A DNA stretch of 64,000 nucleotides from Zantedeschia hybrid cultivar. Lineage: Eukaryota; Streptophyta; Magnoliopsida; Alismatales; Araceae. The notes under the pieces were generated by a model that was not told where the DNA came from, searched no databases, and saw only the letters and a program-made list of their open reading frames with translations. Location: assembly GCA_030544215.1 (NCBI GenBank), contig JARZZO010000001.1, positions 41,691,670-41,755,669 of the forward strand, read 5' to 3'. This document shows positions 33,861-45,456 of the stretch, piece by piece. The position numbers and the translations under genes were made by a program. Each line of letters begins with the position of its first letter. Within the stretch, counting starts at the first letter, position 1.

Positions 33861-34776
33861 AACGGGATAGGATAGATGATTTTTAAACACAAATTCACTC
33901 AACGGGATAGGATCCTAATTTTAGTTCAATTTTTCCACCATTATACTCTATGGTTCTCTCACAACGGTATAGATGACTAACTAAGACTTCAATTGGTACA
34001 ACCGTCCCGATGAACAAGGAGGACTACCTTGCTTTTGAGGACTTACAGAGGCCTTAACACAAACCACTCTAATCTGACCGAGGGACCGACCCGGTCAGAG
34101 AGAGGTGTGAGTGCTAAGGATGGTGTTCCTAAAAAAAGGGGGGTTAGCCCCAATGCAAATGAACTACGGCCAGGGTGGCCTCTAATGTAGTATAGTAAAT
34201 ATAGGTAATCAAAAAATGATCAAAAATCCGAAGACTAACGGCTAGAAGAAAAACTGCCTGAAACGCGTCGATCTGAGTCGACATTATTCAACACAGTTGC
34301 TTTTGGTCACAGTGGCTCGGGCAAACAGACAAACTGAATATGTAGGTTGAATGGCGTCGTTCACAAGCGACGTCCTTACGAAAGGCGTCGCTCACAGGTG
34401 ACGTCCTTACGAAAGGCGTCGCTCTGTGTCAACGTTATTCAAGCCCGAGAGATAGTAAACAGTAAAGCTATCAGGGGAATTCTCCTCCCGACTAAACAGG
34501 ATGAATAAAAGATCAAATATTCATGCGAAACAGCTTAAACAGATAAGTTAATCATGCAACATCATGGATATCAATTCAATTAAGACACACTCTCCAATAC
34601 TACAACTCAAGGCAATCAAGGGGAGGCAAAATTTTGCCAAAGGGGTGTGTACGAGGTGCACGTGGAGATAACAATCAAATAACCAATCAACAAACGTGAA
34701 GGAGGGATACAAGCGGTGCACCAAGGGTGCCCAATGGAAATAACAAGAGTAAATAAAAAAGAGAACGGCAAGACAT
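33861..34776 (-). other. 5' leader of Tat element 2
   Basis: Homologous to 17745-18616, non-coding. Contains four GCGTC foldbacks (about 34257, 34347, 34378, 34411), the last three in direct tandem. Element 1 has fewer copies at the same place, so copy number varies between family members. Confidence 0.8.
34347..34442. repeat. three tandem GCGTC foldbacks in Tat leader
   Basis: Consecutive units GGCGTCG...CGACGTCCTTACGAA, about 31 bp each. In the first two the GGCGTCG and GACGTCC arms face each other around TTCACAAG or CTCACAGG. It ends in GTCAACGTTATTCAAG. Confidence 0.88.
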
Positions 34777-34794
34777 GTCCCACCGTGATCGCCA
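34777..34794 (-). other. primer binding site, tRNA-Arg type (Tat element 2)
   Basis: The minus strand reads TGGCGATCACGGTGGGAC, same position and near-identical sequence to 18617-18634. Confidence 0.8.
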
Positions 34795-34800
34795 AAAAGC

Positions 34801-36083
34801 TATAGGTGCTCAGATTGTGTGTGTTATCATCATGACATCATGTGTTAAATAATTAAAAAATCTAATTAAATTGTGATCGCCAGAAACCAATGGTTTCAAA
34901 AGAGAAAGTTGATCGCTTTACTCACCTTGTGAAGACTGGGAGATTGGGCTCTTTGTTCCTCTCTTTTGGCCGGCCGAAAAAGAAAAGCATTTTCTTTGTT
35001 TACTTTTGTTTTTGTCCTTTTCTTGGTGTTCAAGCCTTTTCTTCAAGCTTTTTTTTTTTTTTAACCTTGCAAGAAAATCAAACAAAGAAAAAGAAAACGA
35101 ATTATAGCTATGATAGTGTAGTAACTATTCTAAATATTAATCTAAACATGCAACTCAACTAAAATCACTCACTTTTAGGCTTCTTTTAAACCCTTATCAT
35201 GGACATGGGTTTGGAAAAGATGAAGAGTATGTGTGTATGATGGAGTGATGAATAATTGTATGGAAAACAGTAAACAATAGATGAAAAATATGAAGAAACA
35301 ATGAAAAAGTAGCAAAAGAAAACAAAGGGGATGAGTATGGTTGGCCCCTCCATAGTCTTGGTTTTCAATGGCTTCAATGGAGAAAAAAAAGGAAGAAGAA
35401 AGAGCCTTAAAATCTCCTCCACGTTTTCTGTAATAAAGGGTCCTTTTCACCTTGATTTGAACTCCAAAGTACCAATGACCAACCTTTTTCAAAGGTCCAA
35501 AGGGTATTGTATATATAGAGGCTTCAATTAGGGTTGTTTGACCTTCAAAAGGGCTCTCCCGCAGCTCAGACTTGCCTTGGATAGACATAGAAGGAGTTTG
35601 AAACCCTTCCACCCTCTAGAATTGGATTATTTTAGCCAAATCATGCTTATCAGGAAAGTACTTGAAACACGTTGTGATCAAGAGACGCCATTTAACTAAT
35701 TAGGAGGGGCCAACATAGAATGAAGTTTGCGAAGGAAACCGGAAACGATTAGGAAAGCTAAAAGGCATCGACTATGGAAGCCATGATTTAGATAATTAGG
35801 AAACTAATTCGAATTTAAAAATCGAAAATCTAGACAGATTAGGAGTTAAACGGCGCCGTCCATGGGCGACGTCATTAAGTCAAATCTATCTGAATTTAAG
35901 AGTTTAATTCTGAATTGATTTATGCTAGAAATCTAAATGGCGTCCACTAAGGTCGACGTTAATCAACATATTTCGAAAAAAATCAATAAAAATTAATTAA
36001 TGATTAAAAATCAGACCATTCTGGGACATTATAAGTGTGACATGAAATTTACTCAATATGAGGTCAAAATTAGTGTGTCTACA
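34801..36083 (-). repeat. 5' LTR of Tat element 2 (1283 bp)
   Basis: Plus strand TATAGGTGCTC ... GTGTCTACA; the first terminus is mutated from TGTAG. Minus-strand TATA at 35508-35520; foldbacks near 35758, 35846 and 35934, spaced 88 bp. GGCCGGCC box at about 34967. Its right flank (36084 on) is Tat gag, not host-unique DNA. Confidence 0.9.
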
Positions 36084-36167
36084 ACTAGCTTATATGGTTG
36101 TTAAGGTGGCCTGAAGCCCTACTGGTTCGGCGGTCTCTGCCCTGTGTACTGCGGCTGTTGCTGCTGG
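36084..36167 (-). pseudogene. gag fragment of Tat element 3, left of copia 2
   Basis: Homologous to about 16085-16165 (the GLRPPNQQGF region and Gln-rich tail). It lies between the LTR of Tat element 2 and copia element 2 and continues at 45457 after the copia insertion. Confidence 0.8.
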
Positions 36168-37670
36168 TGTTGGGTTATCGGGTTTCTCCGGATCTCTCGC
36201 GCAGCGGAAATAAAAATTAAAACACCGATAATCGGATTATTAGTTCTTACCGTGTGCGGATTCGAATCTGCAACCGTTCGGTTCCGTTGGTGCGACATCG
36301 CAAACCGCGCAAGTGCCCGGCCTCTAGCGGGGTCCACGCGATCCTACTCGGGACGGATATCCTCATGTTCCTCATTCTTCGCAGCCTACGAAACCTCCGC
36401 CGGTCGCCGCAACACGCAGACGATTTCCCGGCGAACGGGAGTCGAAAAAGCGGCGGAGTAGATCCGGATCTGTCTAGGACGCCAGAGAGAGAGAGAAAGA
36501 GAGGAGGGGCGGCTAGGGTTAGCAGCAGCTTGGCCTGCTCAGCCCATTCGTTATGTTTTATACTAACCGCGTGATTTTTCATAAAAACCCCCGATTTATA
36601 TCAAACCCACTTATTTATCCATCGCCTTGAGAATCATTTGGGTGTAACCCTCTAGGCCCAATTACCAGTCCGGTTAATAGCCCAATAATCCCAGTGACTC
36701 CTCACTGGCTTTATTAATCAATTAATAACTCTTTATTAATTAATTAATCAATCGAATTGATGTCGCACATCGAATTCGACTGGGCCTCCGATCACGTTGG
36801 GTGCCAAGCAACACCGCATGAACCCGGAAGGTATCGGGGTTAAGCAACCCACTCTTGGAACCTTTCCGCCGATAGTTACCGAGTGGATATAATCCTTCAT
36901 TCGTACAATACTCTCAAGTCAACTCAGGGTATGGCGTGCTGTCAAACCCTAACTGGTCGATTCACTTGGATTGGATGCCGCTGATGAATATCGAAAAACT
37001 CCTTTCCCGATATTATCGTCCGCCCTGGCCAGGGACTTCCACGCATCCTTCCTAGTGCATTCTCTCTAAGTACCGAGAGCGAATGATTCCTTATTGACAC
37101 ACAATTCCCTTCGAGGGTATTCCGCTGTACCCAATCCTTCGCTGTTTAGAATCCCGTGGTTAGAGATTCGTAAACCAAGGTCAAAGCACAGAAGTCCACC
37201 GACAAGGTGTCCTTGGTGTCTCAGGTCCGAGGACCATCCACGCAACTGCGACAATAGAATCAGGCTGGTTGACAGTGAGGTACAATACCATCCAGCGATT
37301 CAGTCGGATCAGTTCAGTGAACTCATTCTCCAATGAGCACCTACAGATTCGCCTTAGTGTCTCCACAAGTGACTTATGAGATCAGTCATCCTCATCATAT
37401 GAGCAGGAGTAATATGTACTAGTCTAACTGGATATCCGATGTCCTTCTTGGATATCCTCCGACTAGGAACGATTAAAAATATGTGTGTTTAAGTGATCAG
37501 TCTCATTTGTATGATCTCATCATAATCTGATCACTATCGCACATATTCACGGACTTCATTATGAGACGATAATTAATACGATTTACACATAATGAATATT
37601 ATGCCATTATATTATTAAATGAACGAGATTTACATAGTCAGATTGGCTTGTAGGCCACCTAAAACTAACA
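36168..37670 (-). repeat. 3' LTR of copia element 2 (1503 bp)
   Basis: Plus strand TGTTGGGTTATCGGG ... CCTAAAACTAACA. It differs from the 5' copy by a ~30-bp segment missing near 36220 and other small indels. Frames at 36119-36582 inside it are not genes. Confidence 0.92.
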
Positions 37671-37684
37671 ATCTCCCACTTAGA
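37671..37684 (-). other. polypurine tract of copia element 2
   Basis: The minus strand reads CTAAGTGGGAGAT directly before the LTR start TGTTAGTTTT. Confidence 0.82.
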
Positions 37685-39059
37685 CTAAAGCCAATCACCT
37701 TTATATAGTAAGCTTATAGACTCTAGGTGACGCTCAAACACAATTTGAGCCAATGGCTTTGTCAGTGGATCTGCTACATTGTCGACGGATGGAACTCTTT
37801 CCACTACTACATCTCGTCTAGATATGATCTCTCTGATAAGATGAAAGCGCCTCAGAATATGCTTCGATTTCTGAAGAGACTGCAGCTCTTTCGCTTGCGC
37901 AATCGCTCCATTGTTGTTGCACAACAGCGAAACTGGTTCAGAGATACTGGGAACTACGCCGAGGTCGGTGATGAATTTCTTCAACCACACTGCTTCCTTG
38001 GCGGCTTCAGCTGCAACGATGTACTCAGCTTCAGTCGTCGAATCTATAATGGTTACTTGCTTGGAACTCTTCCAGCACACTGCGCCTCCGTTCAAAGTAA
38101 ACACGAATCCCGATGTAGACTTGCTATCATCTAGATCTGACTGGAAACTCGAGTAAGTAAAGCCTCGCAGTTTCAAGTCACCTCCTCCAATAGATAAGAA
38201 ACATATCCTTAGTTCTTCTTAAATACTTAAGGATACATTTCACTGCCTTCCAGTGCTCTTCGCCTGGATCAGCCTGAAATCTACCCGTAACACTTAGAGC
38301 AAATGCAATATCAGGCCGTGTATATAGTATGGCATACATGATAGATCCTATGGCAGAGGCATAAGGTATTCTATCTATGAATGCCCTCTCATTAGGAGTC
38401 TTAGGAAACTGCTTCTTTGAGAGACTAATTCCATGTCTCATCGGTATGAGACCTCTCTTGGAATTTTCTATGCCAAACCTTTTGACTATGGTATCTATGC
38501 ACGAGGATTGGGTCATTCCCAGCATCCTCTTTGATCTATCTCTATAGATCCGTATTCCCAATACGTAGGATGCTTCTCCAAAATCCTTCATGGAGAATTT
38601 TTTTGACAACCAGATCTTTACTGATGACATCATAGCTACATTATTCCCAATGAGTAGTATGTCATCTACATAAAGAACTAAGAAGGTGACTGCTCTCCCA
38701 CTGGTCTTCTTGTACACACAAGGCTCATCTTCATTCTTAATGAAATTATAAGACTTGACAGCCTTGTCAAATCCTATGTTCCAGCTCCAGGAAGCTTGCT
38801 TTAGTCCATAAATAGACCTCTGAAGCTTGCACACTTTATCTGGAGATTCTTTAGATGTGAAACCTTCTGGTTGTATCATATACACCTCTTCCTCAAGGTT
38901 ACTATTAAGGAAGGCAGTCTTCACATCTATCTGCCAGATTTCATAATCAAAATGTGCAGGAATGGCGACTATAACTTTGATCGACTTTATCATGGCAACT
39001 GGTGAAAAAGTCTTGTCATAGTCAATTCCTTGCTTTTGACGATATCCCTTTGCCACCAA
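37685..39059 (-). pseudogene. copia reverse transcriptase and RNase H, element 2
   Basis: 39059-38178 is open over 293 codons: AKGYRQKQGIDYDKTFSPV, DVKTAFLNSNLEEEVYMIQP, catalytic VLYVDDILLIGNN (about 38660), YVLGIRIYRDRSKRML and RPDIAFALSVTGRFQ. A frameshift near 38178 leads to RNase H (38176-37685): FTYSSFQSDLDDSKSTSGF, DSTTEAEYIVAAEAAKEA and NVADPLTKPLAQIVF. The first RNase H Asp (usually Y-T-D) reads Y-S. Best preserved coding stretch of the window. Confidence 0.93.
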
Positions 39060-39113
39060 CTTTGCCTTATAAGTGTCGATCCGTCCATCAGCACCGATCT
39101 TTCTCTTAAAGAT

Positions 39114-39575
39114 CTATTTGCAACCGATGGGTACAATACCCTCGGGCAAGTTCTCCAAGTTCCAAACTTGGTTGGTGTACATTGACTGGATTTCTGAGTT
39201 CATGGCTTCTCGCCATTTCCCGGCTTCTGGGCCTTCTTCGGCCTCCTGGTAGGTTTTAGGATCATCATCCTCATTATATTCTACCTTAGACTCACCTTCA
39301 GCGATATGTCCCACATATCGTTCGGGTAGTCTAGGTAATCTACCAGATCTACGAGGCTCATGTGTGTGTACCTGAACAGATTCAGGAACTGATATCTCAT
39401 CTGATGATAATGCAGCTGTTTGGGGATCTGGAACCTCTTCCAGTACTATTTTACTCCCACTGTCTTCCTGGAGAAAGTATTCCTCTTCCAGGAAGACAGC
39501 TTTCCTTGCGACAAACACCTTTTGTTCACCAGGATGGTAAAAATAGTATCCAAAGGTTTCCTTTGGATATCCCAC
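39114..39575 (-). pseudogene. copia integrase C-terminus to RT linker, element 2
   Basis: MGYPKETFGYYFYHPGEQ continues integrase; then the acidic linker and RRSGRLPRLPERYVG, and WREAMNSEIQSMYTNQVW, which begins the RT polyprotein. The stop at about 39114 is in frame with RT downstream. Confidence 0.88.
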
Positions 39576-40795
39576 AAACCTACATTTATCAGTTCGTGAT
39601 TCCAGCTTGTCTGGATCATGCCTCTTTACATGAGCAAGACAACCCCAGACTTTACCATGTTTAAATTCTGGTTTCCTGCTTTTCTATATCTCATATAGAG
39701 TAGAGGCCACAGACTTGCTGGGTACTCTGTTCAGTAGGTATGTTGCTGCTCTAGAGCATACCCTCGGAGGGACACTAGTAATCCCGAAAAGCTCATCATA
39801 GATCGCACCATATCCAACAAGGTGCGATTCCTCCTTTCTGATACACCATTCATCTGTGGTGTATATGGAGGGGTTAGCTGAGAAAGGATACCATTATCCT
39901 TTAAGAATTGTGTGAAATTAGTACTCAAGTATTCTCCTCCTCGATCTGATCGAAGAGTTTTAATACTCTTTCCTAATTGCTTCTCTACCTCATTCTTGAA
40001 CTCCTCAAATGCTTCTGACTTGTACTTCATTAAGTACACATAGCCGAATCTTGAGAAGTCATCGGTGAACGTGATGAAGTATGAAAAGCCACATTTTGCT
40101 TGAGTGGACATTAGACCACATGCATCCAAATGTATTAGTTCCAGAATGTCCTTGGCACGTTCTCCATGTCCAGTAAACGGAGATTTTGCCATCTTTCCCA
40201 TAAGGCAGGATTCACATGTCGCAAATGATTCATAATCGAATGCAGTTAAGTAACCATGCTTGTGCAACTTTTGCAACCTGCTTTCACCAATGTACCCAAG
40301 TCTACAATGCCACATGTAGGCTTGGTTCACACAATTCTTGCTCTTCTTAAGAGCATTGTCAATATGAAGATTGTAATGAGAAACATCTAAGAGATATAGA
40401 CCGTTGACTAAAGATGCTGAAGCCATCGATTTATTACCATAATAAATTGAACAACTTCTATTTTCAATAGTCAACCTATATCCTATCTTGTCCAAACAAG
40501 ATATTGATATGATGTTCTTTATTATGTTAGGAACATAATAACAATCTTCTAATTGTAAGGCGTCTCCTGATGGAAGCCTGAGGTTTGATGTCCCAATAGC
40601 AATCGCCGCAACTTTTGCGCTGTTTCCTAGCCTTAATTCCACCTCGCCTTGTCTCAGCTTGCGCTTACTTGTCAGCATATGCGCATCATGACAGATATGA
40701 GAAGCACATCCGGTATCCAATGCCCAAGATGTGGAATCTCTAACTGATAAGTTGATATCTATCATATAGATATCTGAAGCTTCATATAGCTTCAC
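39576..40795 (-). pseudogene. copia protease and integrase, element 2
   Basis: Protease: SWALDTGCASHICHDAHM with GNSAKVAAIAIGTSNLRLPSG (about 40740-40560). Integrase: HCRLGYIGESRL ... CESCLMGKMAKSPF zinc region, LELIHLDACGLM, FTDDFSRFGYVYL, RSDRGGEYLSTNF, and GVSERRNRTLLD with the catalytic Glu kept. The frame shifts near 39735 and resumes at 39575. 355 codons open in the first part. Confidence 0.93.
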
Positions 40796-40840
40796 CTTTC
40801 CATGAGCTTTATCGTTAAGGAACTCCTTGCAGTTCCTCTT

Positions 40841-41095
40841 CTAGTGACCATACTGCTTACAGTAGAAGCAGTCACCCTTTACTACTCTTTTGCCTTTGTC
40901 CTTCGATCTTTTATCGTATGTGATCATCTCTGTCTCAAAGGCATCTAATGTCGATTTAGCAGGATGATCAGCATCAAGGGTGTAGGCAATCTGCTCAGAT
41001 CTGAAGACAGTCTTCAAGTGTCTGAGCCAATCTAAGTAGATCAGGTAAGTCAAAAGGGCATCAAGTATGCCACGGAGTGGATTATATGACAACAT
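40841..41095 (-). pseudogene. copia GAG, internally deleted, element 2
   Basis: 85 codons only. NPLRGILDALLTYLIYLDWLR and RSEQIAYTLDADHPAK match the N-terminus of copia GAG, then the frame jumps to a basic stretch KDKGKRVVKGD and the zinc knuckle CFYCKQYGH. Compared with the 223-codon GAG of copia element 1 plus its knuckle, most of the capsid is missing without loss of frame. It resembles non-autonomous elements using a partner GAG. Confidence 0.85.
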
Positions 41096-41288
41096 AATTT
41101 TCTACAGGAGATGAATAAAATCTATTTAGCAGATGTTCAATTATTAACTTTTAAAACAAGACATGGTCTTTCGTTCAAGTTTTAACTCCCACTAATTTTC
41201 GACGGACTGTATAACCCTCAGTTAGACAGAACGGGAGACGCCGACAGTCTCCTAGTGGGGATCAGAATCTCAATGACTTGCAGTACAG

Positions 41289-41596
41289 CCTTGTGGATAG
41301 CACAACAAACTATAACACAACCAAAAAGCACCCAACTCATGGGACTTGCACCTCCTTGCAATATCTGATAATAGCTTCGGTCCCCAGAGATTTAATGGCC
41401 TTGTGGATAGCACAACAAACCACTAATTCTGGTCTAAGCTAACCATCGTTACGCGACGAGCATAGATTTGTATGCAGCCCTTGTGGATAGCACAACAAAG
41501 CTACACGGTTCCTCTACCCCGATCATATAGGTATCTAATGCCATAGTCACAGTTTCGCCTCCCAATTAAACAGGCCTTGTGGATAGCACAACAAAC
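41289..41596 (-). repeat. four-copy hairpin array in copia 2 leader
   Basis: TTGTGGATAGCACAA occurs at about 41291, 41401, 41481 and 41577 (intervals about 110, 80, 96). Stem TTGTG/CACAA, loop CTATC on the element strand. All four copies carry T where all four copies of copia element 1 carry A. Confidence 0.93.
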
Positions 41597-42439
41597 CTGC
41601 CTAAAGTGATTCGAATCATATGACTATAACGATGGTGGACCACGCAGTAAGTTCTTAACTACTTGCGTTACGGCTTAGAACTAATATGAGGGTATTTAGA
41701 TAACTTTTATCTTGGTCTCTCCTAGGTGATTGTATATAAACATATCGTATATATTTACTAAATACTATACCTGCTTTGATTCACAATCAAACATTAAAAA
41801 CAATGCATCACATACATGTCTAGTGTGGTCATGGATAGCACAGTGGATTTGACTGGAGCCAACAGTCAAACGCACACACAATCTAACATAACATTTATAT
41901 CATATAAACCTGCAAACACATAGGCAAAGGATCTTCATCTTTTCGCCTTCATGGTTGCAGCTGTGGATCGTCTTCGCTCCTTCTTCAGTTGCCTCGATCA
42001 TATTACATTTAAATTCTAGAATTTACAAGTAAATTGAAGAAGGCCTTATGGCGAGTACAAGAGAGAGGGAGGTAGAAGTACATCGGAGTTCGAGAGAGGG
42101 AGACGTACGCAGACCTCTATTTATTAACAATTAATAAATAACCATACATCTACGATCCACACTATCCATTCATCACATGAATAATTAAATAAGTGCATAT
42201 CTATGACCACAGTGTGTTTTAAACATTCCACACATGAATCAGCGTATCACATGGCTAAAATAAAAGAGTTTTCAAAATATATAATTTTGGCTTTCAAAAA
42301 ATTGGGATCCAATCAAAATTGGTATTTGAATTTCGAAAACACTTTTAATCAATTTAACATGCAATCAAATTTAATTTAAAAACATCAAAACACACATCGC
42401 ATGTGCACACACTCCAAATTAATAATTCCAAATTATTCC

Positions 42440-42960
42440 ATGCAAATTAGAACACTTCTAATAATCTAACACATAGATTAAACCCCATTAATAATCTAAC
42501 AATTAGACTATTAACGACTAATCTAACTCTTAGATTAGTCTAACAAAGTTAATTAATAATTTAACACTTAAACTAATAATTAACTTTAATGAATTATTAA
42601 TAACTAATCTAACTGTTAGACTAGTTAATTAATTAATGTTAATCATTGGTTTAACTCTTAGATTAATAATTAACATAAATAAACAGTTAACTACTAATCT
42701 AACTCTTAGATTAGTAGATAAATATTAATTATTAATTTAACACTTAAATCAATAATTAATAACACCTAATTAAACCATAATATTAGTTAATTAAAATTAA
42801 TCATCAATTTAACAATTAAACTAACAATTAATTCTAATTAACTAATAATTACTAATTTAACATTTAAATTAGTCTATTAAAATTAATTATTAATTTGACA
42901 TTTAAATTAATAACCAATTTCAATCAATTAACAACTACTTGTCAATATAAAGATTCTAAA
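42440..42960. repeat. AT-rich array of TAATCTAA...TTAGATTA units
   Basis: Repeated short inverted units such as CTAATCTAACTCTTAGATTAG alternate with AATTAAT spacers at roughly 25-45 bp. Variants include TTTAACACTTAAA. It lies in the copia 2 leader. No coding content. Confidence 0.8.
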
Positions 42961-43103
42961 ATCATTAATGCCCAAATAAATTAAAATTGAATAATAAGTT
43001 TAATATTAAAATAATTTTAAATTAAACTTAAAATCCAATTTAATACATGATTTAAATGGGCAATAGGTTTAATTATAACAATGGGGTTTATAGGGGTTTT
43101 ATT

Positions 43104-43500
43104 AAGGGGAAATAAAAGCCAAATTGGCTCGGCCAAAATGGAACCTGGCTCGAGCCTGGTGCGAGCCTTGGCTCGGCCAGGGGCCCGGACCCGGGGCACC
43201 CTGGACTAAGCCAGGGTCGCCAGCTTGCATGGCTGGCTCGGGCCCAGTCCAACTGGGCCAGCCTGGTCCAACCGGGCTCGGGCAGAGCGGCCTTCCTCCT
43301 TGGACCGGCTCCCCCCCCCCCCACCCGACGGCCAACATCTGCATAAACCCTAGGGTTTGCAACGCCGGCGACGAAGGGGCTTTGCTGGGTGCCGGCGACA
43401 GTGCCCCTCTGGCGCCTGACCCTTGCCGGCGGCGTCTGGTCCCGCCGGCAACCCCTCCGGCGCCGGCGGGATCCTCGGAGAAGCCCAAAACAGGCCATAA
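43104..43500. other. GC-rich island in copia 2 leader
   Basis: Abrupt change from AT-rich to GC-rich with CTCGAGCCTGG and CTGGGCC-type repeats, a 12-C run (43311-43322) and CGGCG clusters. Several frames of 110-136 codons overlap on both strands, as expected from GC-rich sequence with few stops. I do not call a gene. Confidence 0.6.
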
Positions 43501-43891
43501 CCTCTCCTAATAACCCCCCAAAAAAATTGGTTTTTAAACCCGAGTAGAAGGAGAGAAAAGAAGGGAATTTCGGCCATCTCCAGCGGTCTCTCCGGCATCG
43601 GCTAGGAGTCTAGTGATGCCCGCTGACAATCCCTAGATCATCAAGGGTCCTGGTCATTCATCCCAACACTTGGGAGGGCCGAACAAAGTCACAATAAATC
43701 CCGATCTTCATCACATGAAGAACTACGAAAACCCCAAAAAAATTTCGAAAAATTGCAGAATAATAATAATCATATTATATTATATTCATCACATGAATAA
43801 GAATCCGGCAATTAATCGAACATGTGTATGGTAATAATTAGTGGAAATATCAAATCGGACACCGAAACGGGACGAGAAACAGTGGAACCTT

Positions 43892-43904
43892 GGCTCTGAT
43901 ACCA
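43892..43904 (-). other. primer binding site, initiator tRNA-Met type (copia 2)
   Basis: The minus strand reads TGGTATCAGAGCC, one base inside from the LTR end. Confidence 0.92.
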
Positions 43905-43905
43905 C

Positions 43906-45456
43906 TGTTGGGTTCTCGGGTTTCTCCGGATCTCTTGCGCAGCGGAAATAAAAATTAAAAAGGAGATTTGTTCCCATTTCGAAAAACTAAAACACCGATA
44001 ATCGGATTATCAGTTCTTACTGTGTGCGGATTCGAATCCGCAACCGTTCGGTTCCGTCGGTGCGACACCGCAAGCCGCGCAAGCGCCCAGCCTCTAGTGG
44101 AGTCCACGCGATCCTCCTCGCGATAGATATCCTCACGTTCCTCATTCTTCGCAGCCCACGAAACCTCCGTCGGTCGCCGTAACAATCGCCGCAACGCGTG
44201 GACGATTTCCCGTCGAACGGGAGTTGAAGAAGCGGCGGAGTAGATCCGGATCTGTCTGGGACGCCAGAGAGAGAGAGAAACATAGGAGGGGCGGCAAGGG
44301 TTAGCAGCAGCTTGGCTTGCTCAGCCCGTTCACTATGTTTTATACTAACCGTGCGATTTTTCATAAAAACCCTCGATTTATATAAAACCCACTTATTTAT
44401 CCATCGCCTTGAGAATCATTTGCGTGTGACCCTCTAGGCCCAACTACCAGTCCGGTTAATAGCCCAATAAGCCCAATGACTCCTCACTGGCTTTATTAAT
44501 CAATTAATAACTCATTATTAATTAATTAATCAATCGAATTGATGTCGCACATCGAATTCGACTGGGCCTCCGATCACGTTGGGTGCCAAACAACACCGCG
44601 TGAACCCGGAAGGTATCGGGGTTAAGCAACCCACTCTTGGAACCTTTCCGCCAATAGTTACTGCGTGGATATAATCTTTCATTCGTACAATGCTCTCGAG
44701 TCAACTCAGGGTATGGCGTGCTGTCAAACCCTAACCGGTCGACTCACTTAGATTGGATGCCGCTGATGAATATCGAAAAACTCCTTTCCCAATATTATCG
44801 TCCGCCCTGGCCAGGGACTTCCACACATCCTTCCTAGAGCATTCTCTCTCTAAGTACCGCGAGCAAATGATTCCTTATTGACACACAATTCCCTTCGACG
44901 GTATTCCGATGTACCCAATCCTTCGCTGTTTAGAACCCGTGGTTAGAGATTCGTAAACCAAGGTCAAAGCACAGAAGTCCACCGACCAGGTGTCCTTGGT
45001 GTCTCCGGTCCGAGGACCATCCACGCAACTGCGACAATAGAATCAAGCTGGTTGACAGTGAGGTATAATACCATCCAGCGATTCAGTCGGATCAGTTTAG
45101 TGAACTCATTCTCCAATTAGCACCTACAGATTCGCCTTAGTGTCTCCACACAAGTGACTTATGAGATCAGTTACCCTCATCATATGAGCAGGAGTAATAT
45201 GTACTAGTCTAACCGGATATTCGATGTCCTTCTCGGATATCTTCCGACTATGAACGATTAAGAATATTGTGTGTTTAAGTGATCAGTCTCACTAGTATGA
45301 TCTCATCATAATCTGATCACTATCGCACATATTCACGGACTTCATTATGAGACGATAATTAATACGATTTACACATAATGAATATTATGCCATTATATTA
45401 ATAAATGAACGAGATTTACATAGTCAGATTGGCTTGTAGGCCACCTAAAACTAACA
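43906..45456 (-). repeat. 5' LTR of copia element 2 (1551 bp)
   Basis: Plus strand TGTTGGGTTCTCGGG ... CCTAAAACTAACA. Differences from the 3' LTR are scattered substitutions, an extra ~30 bp near 43960-43990 and an extra CGCCGTAACAAT-like duplication near 44180. Confidence 0.92.

Larger units (their letters stand above)
41096..43891 (-). other. long 5' leader of copia element 2 (2.8 kb)
   Basis: Non-coding. It holds the four-copy hairpin array (41289-41596), an AT-rich array of short inverted units (42440-42960) and a GC-rich island with a run of 12 C (43104-43500). Short and overlapping frames in the island are not supported as genes. Confidence 0.75.
36168..45456 (-). mobile_element. Ty1/copia retrotransposon (copia element 2), both LTRs present
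   Basis: 9289 bp with 3' LTR 36168-37670, polypurine tract, RNase H-RT-integrase-protease-GAG in reverse order, leader, tRNA-iMet PBS and 5' LTR 43906-45456. Flanked by GCTGG (36163-36167) and GCTGT (45457-45461), a TSD with one change, inside Tat gag. GAG is largely deleted, so it could not be autonomous. Confidence 0.95.

Noticed and set aside
36119..36582. Arg-rich frames on both strands near 36.3 kb
   Set aside because: Inside the copia 2 LTR; repeated with differences at 44017-44364, no conservation of frame.
43088..43510. Three frames of 128-136 codons on both strands
   Set aside because: Overlapping GC-rich frames in a retrotransposon leader, no recognisable domain.
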